The position numbers and the translations under genes are program-made. Under the pieces are notes generated by a model, which saw only the letters and a list, made by a program, of their open reading frames with translations, was not told the DNA's origin and searched no databases. 62,231 bases of DNA from JTS-RE37 sp041744575 (GTDB taxonomy: Bacteria > Bacteroidota > Bacteroidia > Flavobacteriales > Flavobacteriaceae). The first letter of the stretch is position 1. Each line of letters opens with the position of its first letter. The stretch covers positions 1 through 62,231 of the forward strand of contig JBGTKP010000041.1 of NCBI GenBank assembly GCA_041744575.1, read 5' to 3'. Shown in pieces: positions 1 through 7,606 of the stretch.

Positions 1-422
1 ATTTTAATGCAGGATACATATCCGCCAGAGGCGGACGGGAGTTTCCGCCAGAGGCGGACAGGCAAGTCTCCCTCTCGCTACAAAAAAGGTTGCTGGAAGG
101 CAGCCTTCTTACTTGCATTTCTCAGCCAATTATCAGTGCGGTGGTTTCCGCCTGAGGCGGACAGGCAAGTCCCCCTCTCATACAAAAGGGCTGCTGAAAG
201 GCAGCCTTAACATTTTGCATACCTGGAATTTCATCCAACAAGGCAGAAAGCTATTTCCCGTGAGAGGTTTCTTAAATCTGGTATAGGTTGCAATTGGCTG
301 AAAGAACATTTGATATTTTAATGCAGGATACGGGAGTTTCCGCCAAAGGCGGACAGGCAAGTCTCCCTCTCGCTACAAAAAAGGTTGCCGGAAGGCGGCC
401 TTTTTATTTCCGTTTCGCAGCT
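1..422. repeat. Three copies of a two-hairpin REP-like repeat cassette
   Basis: Copies lie at about 41-105, 144-206 and 336-400. Each has a first palindrome of the form TCCGCC-N3-GGCGGA (44-58, 147-161, 339-353), a constant pyrimidine-rich linker, then a second hairpin (88-105, 189-206, 383-400). Copies 1 and 3 share a longer unit: bases 1-17 plus 37-105 match 315-400 over 86 positions with three differences. Copy 1 also carries a 19-bp insertion (18-36) holding an extra palindrome at 21-35. Weaker similarity between copies 1 and 3 continues to about 127 and 422. Bases differ in the second hairpin but pairing is kept, using G-T wobbles. The array directly precedes a degraded REP-associated transposase, which supports calling it a REP/BIME-type element. 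Confidence 0.75.
383..405 (+). terminator. Terminator-like hairpin in repeat copy 3
   Basis: A stem of GGTTGCC and GGCGGCC with a GGAA loop (383-400) is preceded by an A-run and followed by TTTTT. This is the form of a Rho-independent terminator on the plus strand. The equivalent hairpins of copies 1 and 2 lack a clean T-run. No complete upstream gene is visible inside the window. Confidence 0.45.
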
Positions 423-486
423 GCGCTCCGAAGAAGTTGTACAGTTGCATCACACACTCCGCAGAATTTATACTGTTGTGGCCTCG

Positions 487-1035
487 ATCAAGCAGGGTGT
501 AAAACATACTTTAAAAATCAATGGGTCCTATATTAAGACTTTGACGGTCGTAGGTCGGACTGATGTTTTTACAAGAAGAATTCACAAAAAACCCCTTGTA
601 GAGGCATTGGCATACTGCATTACCCATAAGGGTGTGAATATAAATGCCTGGTGGTTAATGTCCAATCATCTGCATTTAATTGCTAATTGTAACGAGCCTT
701 TTCACTAAAGGGACCCAATTCGTGACTTTATAGGATATACTGTCAGAACTGTATTAAATCAAATCATCACTCAACTGGAATCGAGAAGAGAGCATTATAT
801 CTGTATTTAAGGAAGTAGCCCGAAATCATTCGAAAAGTGAGGAACATAAATTCTGGAAGACGGGGCAATCACGCTATTCGATTAAAATACATTATATCCA
901 CAATTATCCTGTGCTAGAAACTACCTGAACAAATCTCAGTACTGGGTAGATTCTTCGGCATTAAACTATCCGGATAAAACAGCTCTGCTGCCCGAAGTCA
1001 TAGTATCACCTCAAATGATAAATAAGATTGACTAA
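487..1035 (+). pseudogene. Degraded REP-associated Y1 (HUH) transposase
   Basis: The readable segments match, in order, the TnpA_REP/RAYT-like transposases common in Bacteroidota. First comes a segment with VGRTDVFTRR and then WWLMSNHLHLIA, which holds the HxH metal-binding pair of the HUH superfamily. After an in-frame TAA at 706-708 the same frame continues with IRDFIGYTVRTV and ESRREHY. It shifts frame near 800 to VFKEVARNHSKSEEHKFW, and later has YIHNYPV, the family's YIHxNPV motif. A last segment includes LNKSQYWVDSSALNYPDK. At least one stop and two frame changes make it non-functional. Such enzymes nick at REP palindromes, so the adjacent repeat cassettes are the plausible substrates. 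Confidence 0.8.
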
Positions 1036-1094
1036 AAATGATTTACCGCCGCAGTGCACCTTCAGCGGAACTGAATTTTTAAATTTGTGGGATT

Positions 1095-1733
1095 CTAGTT
1101 TTCCTTTGCTTTTGATTCATTTTTTGTTACTCGTAACTGTGGCAAATGAACATGATATTTCATAGCAATCAGACGGAATACAACTACGGTCAATGCCGCG
1201 GTTATTTCTGTCACTCCGGCAGGAAAGTTGAAGTACCTGCAAATAAAATATATACCACCCCCCGCTACGCAGGCAAGGGCATAAATGTCTTTTCTGAAAA
1301 GCAAAGGCACTTCATTCAGCAAAACATCTCGTACTACCCCGCCCAATGATCCTGTGATGGTCCCCATAATAATGCAAACCCAAAATGGCAGGCCCGCATC
1401 AATACTTTTTGTAATGCCAACAATTGTAAATAAACCGAGCCCGATCGTATCGAACAAAAACAAAGTTCCTCCCCATTTAAACAATTTGTCTTTGAACAAT
1501 AAGACTGCCAATAGGGCAATTCCAGTTGTCAGGAAATATTTTGCATCCGTCATCCAAAAGGGAGTAATATTTAGCAAAACATCTCTCATTGTACCCCCAC
1601 CAATGGCAGTTACCAGGCCTATAACATATGCCCCAAACCAGTCAATATTCCTACCCGAGGCTAACTTGATTCCGCTAATTGCGAAAGCAAAAGTGCCCAT
1701 GAGGTCTAATAGTACGGTGAAGCTTATTTCCAA
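1095..1733 (-). CDS. TRIC-type / UPF0126 membrane channel protein
   Basis: A 212-residue, strongly hydrophobic protein with the two-fold repeat of the UPF0126 (YicG) family, which is related to trimeric intracellular cation channels. The hallmark glycine-rich motif appears twice: GGGTMRDVLL near residue 46 and GGVVRDVLL near residue 130. About seven transmembrane helices are expected, in the inner membrane. Bacterial members have been described as cation-selective or glycine-related channels; the physiological substrate here is unknown. The frame opens after a TAA and its first usable codon is a TTG at 1733; the first ATG comes only at residue 12, inside helix 1, so TTG is preferred. It stands alone on the minus strand. 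Confidence 0.85.
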   Translation of the reverse strand: MEISFTVLLDLMGTFAFAISGIKLASGRNIDWFGAYVIGLVTAIGGGTMRDVLLNITPFWMTDAKYFLTTGIALLAVLLFKDKLFKWGGTLFLFDTIGLGLFTIVGITKSIDAGLPFWVCIIMGTITGSLGGVVRDVLLNEVPLLFRKDIYALACVAGGGIYFICRYFNFPAGVTEITAALTVVVFRLIAMKYHVHLPQLRVTKNESKAKEN

Positions 1734-1966
1734 AGCATTTTCTGTTTATTACCCTAACTCAAGCATCACAACTATCTTATCGAGAAAACCGCAACCGGTT
1801 GGTCATTGAAAAGCGTTAATTTTTCAGCCTTTTCATTTGTTGCTAATGTATAAAGTAAAGCAAAATAATAATCCGGTGCAGTAACGGCCGGATCAAATGC
1901 TTGTGCCTGAGATTTATAAATAATCCGATCGGGAGATCCGGGGCCAACGCCTGCGAAACAGCCTAT

Positions 1967-3721
1967 TTACAAGGGCCAAAAAACCGGAACCAGCAGTAGA
2001 ATGAGAACCACCAATATAACGGTAAGCGGTACGCCCACTTTAATAAAATCCAAAAATTTATACTTTCCCGGTCCATAAACAAGTATACACGAGGGTTCAA
2101 AGGGGGTGATGAGGGATACAGAAGCCCCCAGCATAATGGCGATTGCAAAGGAACGCGGGTCGGCATCCATCAATTTGGCGGCTTCCAGGGCAACGGGTAA
2201 AACAACCAATGCCGCAGCAGCATTCGACATAGGTTGGGTCAGGATGATAACCAGTATTACAAAACCACCAAGTACGTACATTACCCCATAATCGCCAAGC
2301 AGATGAATAATGTTTGTTGCAAGAAAGGCCGAGGCTCCTGAATTCTCCATAGCGGTTCCGAATGCGCTCATCCCCCCAATAAGGATGAGCAACTTCCAGT
2401 CTATAATCTGATAAACCCGTTCAACGCTCAAGGCCCCGATCAGGACTATAAGCAAGGCCGCGGTCAAAAAGGCGATTGAAAGGGGTACAAGTTCGAGAGA
2501 ACCGGCAACCACTGCGCCTACAAATATCAGTGCCGAAATAATACCTTTTCTTTCTTTGAACATATTCACCTTGAAATCCCCAATGAATGAAAAATCAATT
2601 GAATTCCGCTTGGCATTGATGGTTTCATCAGTGCCCTGGACCAACAGCACATCCCCGACCCTAAGTTTCAGGTCACCTATTTTTGAAGACACAGTAAGTT
2701 CAAGCCGATGGACGGCCAAAACTACGAGATCATAGTTTTGACGAAACCGGGCATCCTTGAGCGTCTGATTTAAAAGCCGCGATCCAGGAGTTATCAGCAC
2801 TTCTGCCAGACTGATCTTGTCACTCTGAATTTCCTTATCTGTAAGTTTGTCGGCAAGTACGTCCAGGTCAAATGATTCCTTTACTTTAATAAGATCCTCT
2901 ACTTTACATTCTACAATAAAGATGTCATTGGCATCAATCCGACTGAAACGATCAGGGATAAACTCCTCGGTACCCCGAATAATTTTAAGGATCCTGATGT
3001 TCTGTTTGGCCAGGTCGGACTGAAAAACGGGCTGTCCGATCAGCTTGGAGTTTTCCACAATCACTATCTCTGATAAGTACTGTTTGATATTGTAATCCTC
3101 GGTAAACCCAGATTCTTTATAATCGGGAAGCAGCCTTTTCCAGAAGATCATAATAAAAATGATCCCGGCTACAAACAGAATCAATCCTATCCCTAAAATT
3201 TCAAAGAAATCTATGGCTTTGAGACCTGCAGTGGTCATGTAGCCGCTTACTGCCACATTGGTGGACGTTCCTATCAGCGTACAGGTGCCCCCTAGAATGG
3301 ATGCGTATGCGACTGGCATGAGCACCTTAGAGGGATTGATGGACAACTTTCTGCACATACCGACCACGGGCCCGGTCACCAGTGCTGTTACGGTTGTATT
3401 GTTCATGAATGCCGAAAAAAACCCGGTTACAATCATAGTATAGAAAACGAACAGGGTTTTATTTTTTAGCTGCTTGATCAGCCGGGATCCAATTTTGTCA
3501 AGCAACCCGGTTTCAGATAAGGCTCCGGAGATAACAAAAATGGAAGCCAGAATAATCATAAAATCATTGCTGAATCCTTCAAAGGCTTCCTTAGGAGTGA
3601 GAATTCCTGAAAGAGACAAGATGACCAGAAGCCCAATAGTAACAACATCAACTGAAAATTTTTCGGTGGCGAATAAGACCAGGGCCAGTACCAAGAGCCC
3701 AATTACCAAGGCAATTTCCAT
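1967..3721 (-). CDS. SLC13-type permease with two TrkA_C domains
   Basis: A 584-residue inner-membrane transporter of the divalent anion:sodium symporter (DASS/SLC13) superfamily, in the long form that carries two cytoplasmic RCK/TrkA_C-like domains between its membrane halves. Residues 1-200 and 400-584 are hydrophobic; the first half contains NNTTVTALVTGPV and the second half QPMSNAAAALVVLPVA, the paired Asn-containing re-entrant motifs of the family. Residues about 210-380 are soluble and hold two similar segments, typical of a regulatory nucleotide- or ion-sensing module. Substrates may include sulfate, phosphate or dicarboxylates, and the sequence does not decide between them. It starts with ATG. 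A possible -7 element (TATCTTTG on the minus strand, 3751-3744) lies upstream. Confidence 0.88.
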   Translation of the reverse strand: MEIALVIGLLVLALVLFATEKFSVDVVTIGLLVILSLSGILTPKEAFEGFSNDFMIILASIFVISGALSETGLLDKIGSRLIKQLKNKTLFVFYTMIVTGFFSAFMNNTTVTALVTGPVVGMCRKLSINPSKVLMPVAYASILGGTCTLIGTSTNVAVSGYMTTAGLKAIDFFEILGIGLILFVAGIIFIMIFWKRLLPDYKESGFTEDYNIKQYLSEIVIVENSKLIGQPVFQSDLAKQNIRILKIIRGTEEFIPDRFSRIDANDIFIVECKVEDLIKVKESFDLDVLADKLTDKEIQSDKISLAEVLITPGSRLLNQTLKDARFRQNYDLVVLAVHRLELTVSSKIGDLKLRVGDVLLVQGTDETINAKRNSIDFSFIGDFKVNMFKERKGIISALIFVGAVVAGSLELVPLSIAFLTAALLIVLIGALSVERVYQIIDWKLLILIGGMSAFGTAMENSGASAFLATNIIHLLGDYGVMYVLGGFVILVIILTQPMSNAAAALVVLPVALEAAKLMDADPRSFAIAIMLGASVSLITPFEPSCILVYGPGKYKFLDFIKVGVPLTVILVVLILLLVPVFWPL

Positions 3722-3971
3722 ATGATATAGTTACTATAGGCTTCAAAGATAATCAAAGAGCCCATAGAAATACAGACCTCCGGGAATGTATGTAGTTACC
3801 TCCTAAGAACTGCCTTAAGAAACGGATTTTAATGATTCTGGTTTACAGTTATGTCATAGACCAGTAATTTGAAATTCTTCATTTTACAACTTTTTTTTTG
3901 AAAATATTTTGCTTTGTTGGATGGGCCTCTCCATTGATTATAATTCTATTTTAAATTTAATGTTAAGAAAA

Positions 3972-4003
3972 TTTGCGCAGTTAAATGATTGCGCATAGCT
4001 TTG
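3972..4003 (+). promoter_or_regulatory. Bacteroidota-type promoter overlapping a TGCGCA repeat operator
   Basis: TTTG (3972-3975) and TAGCTTTG (3996-4003) match the Bacteroidota primary-sigma consensus TTTG / TAnnTTTG with a 20-base spacer, 20 bases upstream of the ArsR start. The spacer region is framed by two copies of the self-complementary hexamer TGCGCA (3974-3979 and 3990-3995, 16 bases apart). The pair therefore reads as both a direct and an inverted repeat. Its position between the two promoter elements is ideal for repression by the dimeric ArsR-family protein encoded immediately downstream. The operator role is inferred. Confidence 0.6.
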
Positions 4004-4023
4004 CAGTCAAATAACAGCGTAAT

Positions 4024-4347
4024 ATGAAATTGAGAAGAGATGTATTTCAGGCCATAGCCGACCCCACCCGCCGTTCAATTATCGCATTGGTGACCCTGCA
4101 GGCAATGACACCTACCGCTATCGCAGGGAATTTTCACTCTTCAAGACAAACCATTTCCAAACACCTGCAGATTTTAGCAGAGTGTGAAATATTGCATCAA
4201 GAACAAAACGGACGGGAAATTTATTATCAGCTTAACCCAAATAGTTTGAAGGACATAGCCGATTTTATCGAACCGTTCAGAAGTATGTGGGATGACCGAT
4301 TCAGCAAACTTGAAGCAGTGATGAAAAGACATATACCGAATAAATAG
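4024..4347 (+). CDS. ArsR/SmtB-family winged-helix regulator
   Basis: A 107-residue winged-helix DNA-binding protein. Residues 8-80 form the ArsR fold: FQAIADPTRRSIIAL is the typical first helix, followed by the recognition helix SRQTISKHLQIL and a beta-wing around EQNGREIYYQL. No cysteine cluster for metal sensing is visible. This agrees with the subfamily that is encoded beside AHSA1/SRPBCC genes and does not sense arsenic. It is the first gene of a four-gene plus-strand operon; the next gene starts 4 bases after its stop. It probably autoregulates through the TGCGCA pair that overlaps its promoter. There is no clear ribosome binding site, as is usual in this phylum. Confidence 0.88.
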   Translation: MKLRRDVFQAIADPTRRSIIALVTLQAMTPTAIAGNFHSSRQTISKHLQILAECEILHQEQNGREIYYQLNPNSLKDIADFIEPFRSMWDDRFSKLEAVMKRHIPNK

Positions 4348-4351
4348 ACCC

Positions 4352-4825
4352 ATGGGGCAAAAAACAACAATCGTTGCGGCAGACGGCAAACAGGAACTAC
4401 TCATTACAAGAGAATTTGATTTACCACTTAAGTTTTTATTCAGAGCTTTCGTTGAACCGGAAATAGTTGAACAATGGATGGGAACAAGAGTGTTGAAGCT
4501 GGATTGCAAAAAGCATGGGGGTTTCCAGTTTGAAACCACTGACAGGCAAGGAAACAAATATGATTTCAATGGCGTCATTCACGAGGTTTTGCCTGACGAG
4601 AAAATCATTCGGACTTTTGAAATGGAGCGAATGCCATTCGGCGTACAGCTCGATATCATCGAATTCGAAAAAATCACCGATAGCAAAAGCAGGCTCCGAC
4701 AAAAATCAATATATCAATCCGCCGCTCACAGAGATGAAAACTTAAAACTACCCTTCGAATTTGGAATCAATGCTACACATGACCGTTTACAGCAAGCACT
4801 AAAAAAATACACTAGAGGAATATGA
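4352..4825 (+). CDS. SRPBCC / AHSA1-like domain protein
   Basis: A 157-residue single-domain protein of the START/SRPBCC superfamily, AHSA1 (Aha1 C-terminal-like) group. The beginning TREFDLPLKFLFRAFVEPE followed by QWMG is the family's signature start, and the FNGVIHEVLPDEKIIRTFE segment forms the central beta strands. These domains make a hydrophobic pocket that could bind a lipid or aromatic ligand; the actual ligand is unknown. Partnership with an ArsR regulator and a DoxX-like protein is a recurring bacterial arrangement. The gene overlaps the next one by 4 bases (ATGA), suggesting translational coupling. Confidence 0.85.
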   Translation: MGQKTTIVAADGKQELLITREFDLPLKFLFRAFVEPEIVEQWMGTRVLKLDCKKHGGFQFETTDRQGNKYDFNGVIHEVLPDEKIIRTFEMERMPFGVQLDIIEFEKITDSKSRLRQKSIYQSAAHRDENLKLPFEFGINATHDRLQQALKKYTRGI

Positions 4826-5211
4826 TTACGACAAAAAAAAATAAAATCCTTTATTGGACTTTCACAATATGGCTGTCTCTGGGAATGATTTCAACCGGTA
4901 TCGCACAATTGATAAAAATAAAAGATGAAGTAACAAATTTCAACAATCTTGGCTACCCGAATTATTTATTGTCGCTCCTTGAAATATGGAAAGTTTTGGG
5001 AGTAGTAGCCATTCTAATTCCAAAATTTCCCTTATTAAAAGAGTGGGCATACGCCGGATTTTTCTTTGTGATGTCAGGGGCAATCATTTCTCACCTAATT
5101 ATGAATGATCCCCCAATTGCTTTTTTTGGGCCCACATTGCTGGTTATCCTAACCCTTCTGTCCTGGTATTTCAGACCCGCAAAAAGAAAATTTTACACCC
5201 TTAAATATTAA
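4822..5211 (+). CDS. DoxX-like small membrane protein
   Basis: A 129-residue protein with four predicted membrane helices, at about residues 10-30, 47-63, 70-90 and 97-115. The motif LGYPNYLLSLLEIWKVLGVVAIL and the following FPLLKEWAYAGFFF region are typical of the DoxX-like family (DoxX_2/DUF4267 group), giving an inner-membrane location. Family members have been tied to thiosulfate or quinol oxidation and to redox-stress complexes, but the small DoxX-like ones found beside AHSA1 genes have no settled function. It is translationally coupled to the AHSA1-like gene and followed 5 bases later by the YdeI-like gene. Confidence 0.82.
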   Translation: MITTKKNKILYWTFTIWLSLGMISTGIAQLIKIKDEVTNFNNLGYPNYLLSLLEIWKVLGVVAILIPKFPLLKEWAYAGFFFVMSGAIISHLIMNDPPIAFFGPTLLVILTLLSWYFRPAKRKFYTLKY

Positions 5212-5216
5212 AGTTT

Positions 5217-5798
5217 ATGAATTCGAAAGTTGTTGACCGATTTTTGGACAGAGCTAAAAAATGGAAAGACGAAATGTCCATATTAAGAAATATTTGCCTG
5301 GATTGCGGCCTGACAGAAGAATTTAAATGGATGCATCCCTGTTACACTTATCAAGGAAAAAATATTGTTCTCATACACGGCTTTAAAGACTATTGCGCCC
5401 TGCTTTTTCACAAAGGGGCTTTATTGAAAGATACAAACCACCTATTGATCCGGCAAACTGAAAATGTCCAATCGGCACGTCAAATCCGGTTTCGTGGCCC
5501 GGAGGAAATTGTTGATTTAAAACCCACCCTGAAAGCTTATATATTTGAAGCCATTGAGGTTGAGAAGGCAGGATTAGTAGTTAAAATGAAAAAGACTTCT
5601 GAATTTAAAATGCCTGATGAGTTCAAAAAGGCATTGGAAGATAATTCAAAACTAAAATCTGCTTTTGAATTCTTAACACCCGGGCGGCAAAAAGGTTTTT
5701 TACTATATTTTTCTCAAGCCAAACAATCATCGACCCGTGAATCAAGAATTAAAAAATCGATCCCAAAAATATTGGATGGAAATGGGTTGAATGACTGA
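5217..5798 (+). CDS. YdeI/OmpD-associated-family protein with DUF1801 domain
   Basis: A 193-residue soluble protein. The N-terminal part (residues 15-115) is a DUF1801-type domain, with EEFKWMHPCYTYQGKNIV and the following GFKDYCALLFHKGALLKD as its core. The C-terminal 60 residues (PDEFKKALEDNSKLKSAFE then LTPGRQKGFLLYFSQAKQ) are the bacteriocin-resistance YdeI/OmpD-associated tail, ending in a basic helix. The biochemical role is unknown; Bacillus YdeI has been linked to peptide resistance. It closes the ArsR-AHSA1-DoxX operon. The operon appears richer in A and T than the core genes further right, hinting at transfer, but this was judged by eye. Confidence 0.8.
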   Translation: MNSKVVDRFLDRAKKWKDEMSILRNICLDCGLTEEFKWMHPCYTYQGKNIVLIHGFKDYCALLFHKGALLKDTNHLLIRQTENVQSARQIRFRGPEEIVDLKPTLKAYIFEAIEVEKAGLVVKMKKTSEFKMPDEFKKALEDNSKLKSAFEFLTPGRQKGFLLYFSQAKQSSTRESRIKKSIPKILDGNGLND

Positions 5799-6250
5799 CC
5801 AATAAATAAGTTGGAAACAAATTTTAATTACCTCCCGGAATTTGAATTAAATTCCTGGCGTATCGAAATGAAATTCTAAAATCTAATGCAGGCATAAGAT
5901 TACAGAATCCATATCATTCCTATCCCTCAAAAAATAGTTTCGCAAATTGTAAAATTCAACATTGCATAATTCCAGTCTTCCTGGGGTTAGGTCCGTTTCG
6001 AAGAAAGAGGTATTGACATGTAATTTTAAGATCCTGCATTCACTATCAGCACAAGGCGAATGGCAAAAATTTACATCCGCCTATGGAATGCCTGGTAATT
6101 GTACAGCACATCAATGCCTTCTGTGAACTGAACATTTTTCAGGATATTTGTAGGGGTGAAAGAATCAAATACACTGGAATATAAAATGATGTCCTTTTTT
6201 TATAAACGATTTTAATGCCCTTAATAATTCTAACAGTCAAAAAGAATATC
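5799..6250. other. Intergenic region, no gene recognised
   Basis: About 450 AT-rich bases between the YdeI-like gene and the SDR gene. The only structure noticed is a 7-bp stem (GGAATTT 5837-5843 with AAATTCC 5849-5855). It could end transcription of the ArsR operon but lacks a strong T-run. No conserved coding segment was found on either strand. Confidence 0.5.
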
Positions 6251-7045
6251 ATGGATTTAAAAATAAAAGATAAAACGGCTTTTGTAAGCGGATCAACGGC
6301 GGGGATTGGCTTGGCCATCTCAAAGCGACTTCTGGCGGAGGGTGTTCGTGTAATCATCAATGGCCGATCTGAGGCGAGCGTTGGTAAGGCAGTAAAGGAA
6401 CTCCAGGCCCTTGACAAGGAATTTATAATCTCCGGGATCGCAGCCGATTTTTCCAAAACGGAAGAGGTTGAGCGGTTGTTGACCGAATTGCCTGAAATTG
6501 ACATTCTTATCAACAATGCCGGAATTTTTGAACCGAAACCATTTCTTGAGATTCCTGATGAGGATTGGCTAAAATTTTTTGAAGTGAATGTGATGAGTGG
6601 CATTCGTCTTTCACGGCATTGCTTTCCCCGGATGCTGGCCAAAGACTGGGGGAGGATCATTTTTATTTCCAGTGAATCTGCTGTTTTTATCCCCAGTGAA
6701 ATGATTCATTACGGGATGACCAAGACAGCTCAGTTAGCGGTGAGCAGAGGTCTTTCCGAACTTACGCAGGGGACGAAAGTGACTGTAAATGCCATTCTGC
6801 CTGGCCCTACAAAGTCAAAAGGTGTAGGGACATTTATTGAAGATCTCTCCAAATCCAACAATATCTCAACCCAGGAAGTGGAAGAGGATTTCTTTAAAAA
6901 TATGCGACCTACATCGCTGCTCCAGCGATTTGCTTCGGTTGATGAGGTTGCGGATACTGTGGTATATTATTGCAGCGCCCTCGCCTCCGCTACCAATGGC
7001 GCATCGATCCGGGTCGAAGGCGGACTAGTCAGGTCCATTCTCTGA
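6251..7045 (+). CDS. SDR-family NAD(P)-dependent oxidoreductase
   Basis: A classical short-chain dehydrogenase of 264 residues when started at ATG 6251. The frame is open from 6215, but the 12 extra residues precede the conserved beginning and are probably not translated. The nucleotide-binding motif is SGSTAGIGLAI near residue 11 (a TGxxxGIG variant with Ser first), then NNAG near residue 90. The catalytic Ser lies in FISSES and the catalytic pair in YGMTK near residue 156. It should reduce or oxidise a carbonyl/alcohol substrate in the cytoplasm; the substrate cannot be predicted. It is a single-gene unit between two poorly conserved spacers. Confidence 0.88.
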   Translation: MDLKIKDKTAFVSGSTAGIGLAISKRLLAEGVRVIINGRSEASVGKAVKELQALDKEFIISGIAADFSKTEEVERLLTELPEIDILINNAGIFEPKPFLEIPDEDWLKFFEVNVMSGIRLSRHCFPRMLAKDWGRIIFISSESAVFIPSEMIHYGMTKTAQLAVSRGLSELTQGTKVTVNAILPGPTKSKGVGTFIEDLSKSNNISTQEVEEDFFKNMRPTSLLQRFASVDEVADTVVYYCSALASATNGASIRVEGGLVRSIL

Positions 7046-7109
7046 TTGCCAAATGCCGGGGTTGAATATATGCCATAAGATGTGCCATCAAAAGACGATA
7101 TAAAAGAAG

Positions 7110-7322
7110 ATGATGCGAATAGGAACAAAATTAAAATGGAAATGGGGCAGCGGATATGCGACGGGAAAAGTCGTAAAAGTTTATAACCGATCGGTCACCA
7201 AAAAAATAAAGGGCAGCGACATCACCAGAAATGGCACCGATGAAAACAGGGCCGTTCTGATTGAGCAGGCAGACGGAGATCAGGTACTCAAGCTTGAAAG
7301 TGAATGCGAAAAAGCGGATTAA
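7110..7322 (+). CDS. DUF2945 / hypervirulence-associated TUDOR-like small protein
   Basis: A 70-residue protein matching the DUF2945 (HVA1, tudor-like) family: GTKLKWKWGSGYATGKV at the N-terminus is the usual start, followed by ITRNGTDENRAVLIEQADGD. The fold is expected to be a small beta-barrel; bacterial function is unknown. ATG codons are adjacent at 7110 and 7113, and a purine-rich AAAAGAAG stretch lies just before, so either could be used. It follows the SDR gene by 64 bases on the same strand and may be cotranscribed. Confidence 0.78.
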   Translation: MMRIGTKLKWKWGSGYATGKVVKVYNRSVTKKIKGSDITRNGTDENRAVLIEQADGDQVLKLESECEKAD

Positions 7323-7606
7323 TCAGCGGCAACTATCTTACCACTCTCTATTCTCCCCCAAATCCAGGATGACACCACCAGGAAAATCAGAAGCGGATAA
7401 GGTTCATTAATTGGTCATACAACTTTTGGCTGTTAAGTGTGGTGGGATAAAAAAGAAAGAATGAGAATCAGTAGAAATTTCCACTATTCTTAGGTGAAAT
7501 TATGGTCCAATTCGCTTAAATCCCCCCAAAAGGGGTATGCGTTACCGGATATTTAACTTTAATTTCATTACCTGTTGGGAAATAATTGCTCCTCAGTTGA
7601 TTTTAT

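Noticed and set aside
1..422. Possible CRISPR array because of regular palindromic repeats
   Set aside because: Only three units with unequal spacing (about 103 and 192 bases), no uniform spacers and no cas genes; the REP-like interpretation fits better.
1285..1809. Plus-strand frame of 174 residues
   Set aside because: It lies opposite the TRIC-type gene, which has clear family motifs; composition fits an antisense reading.
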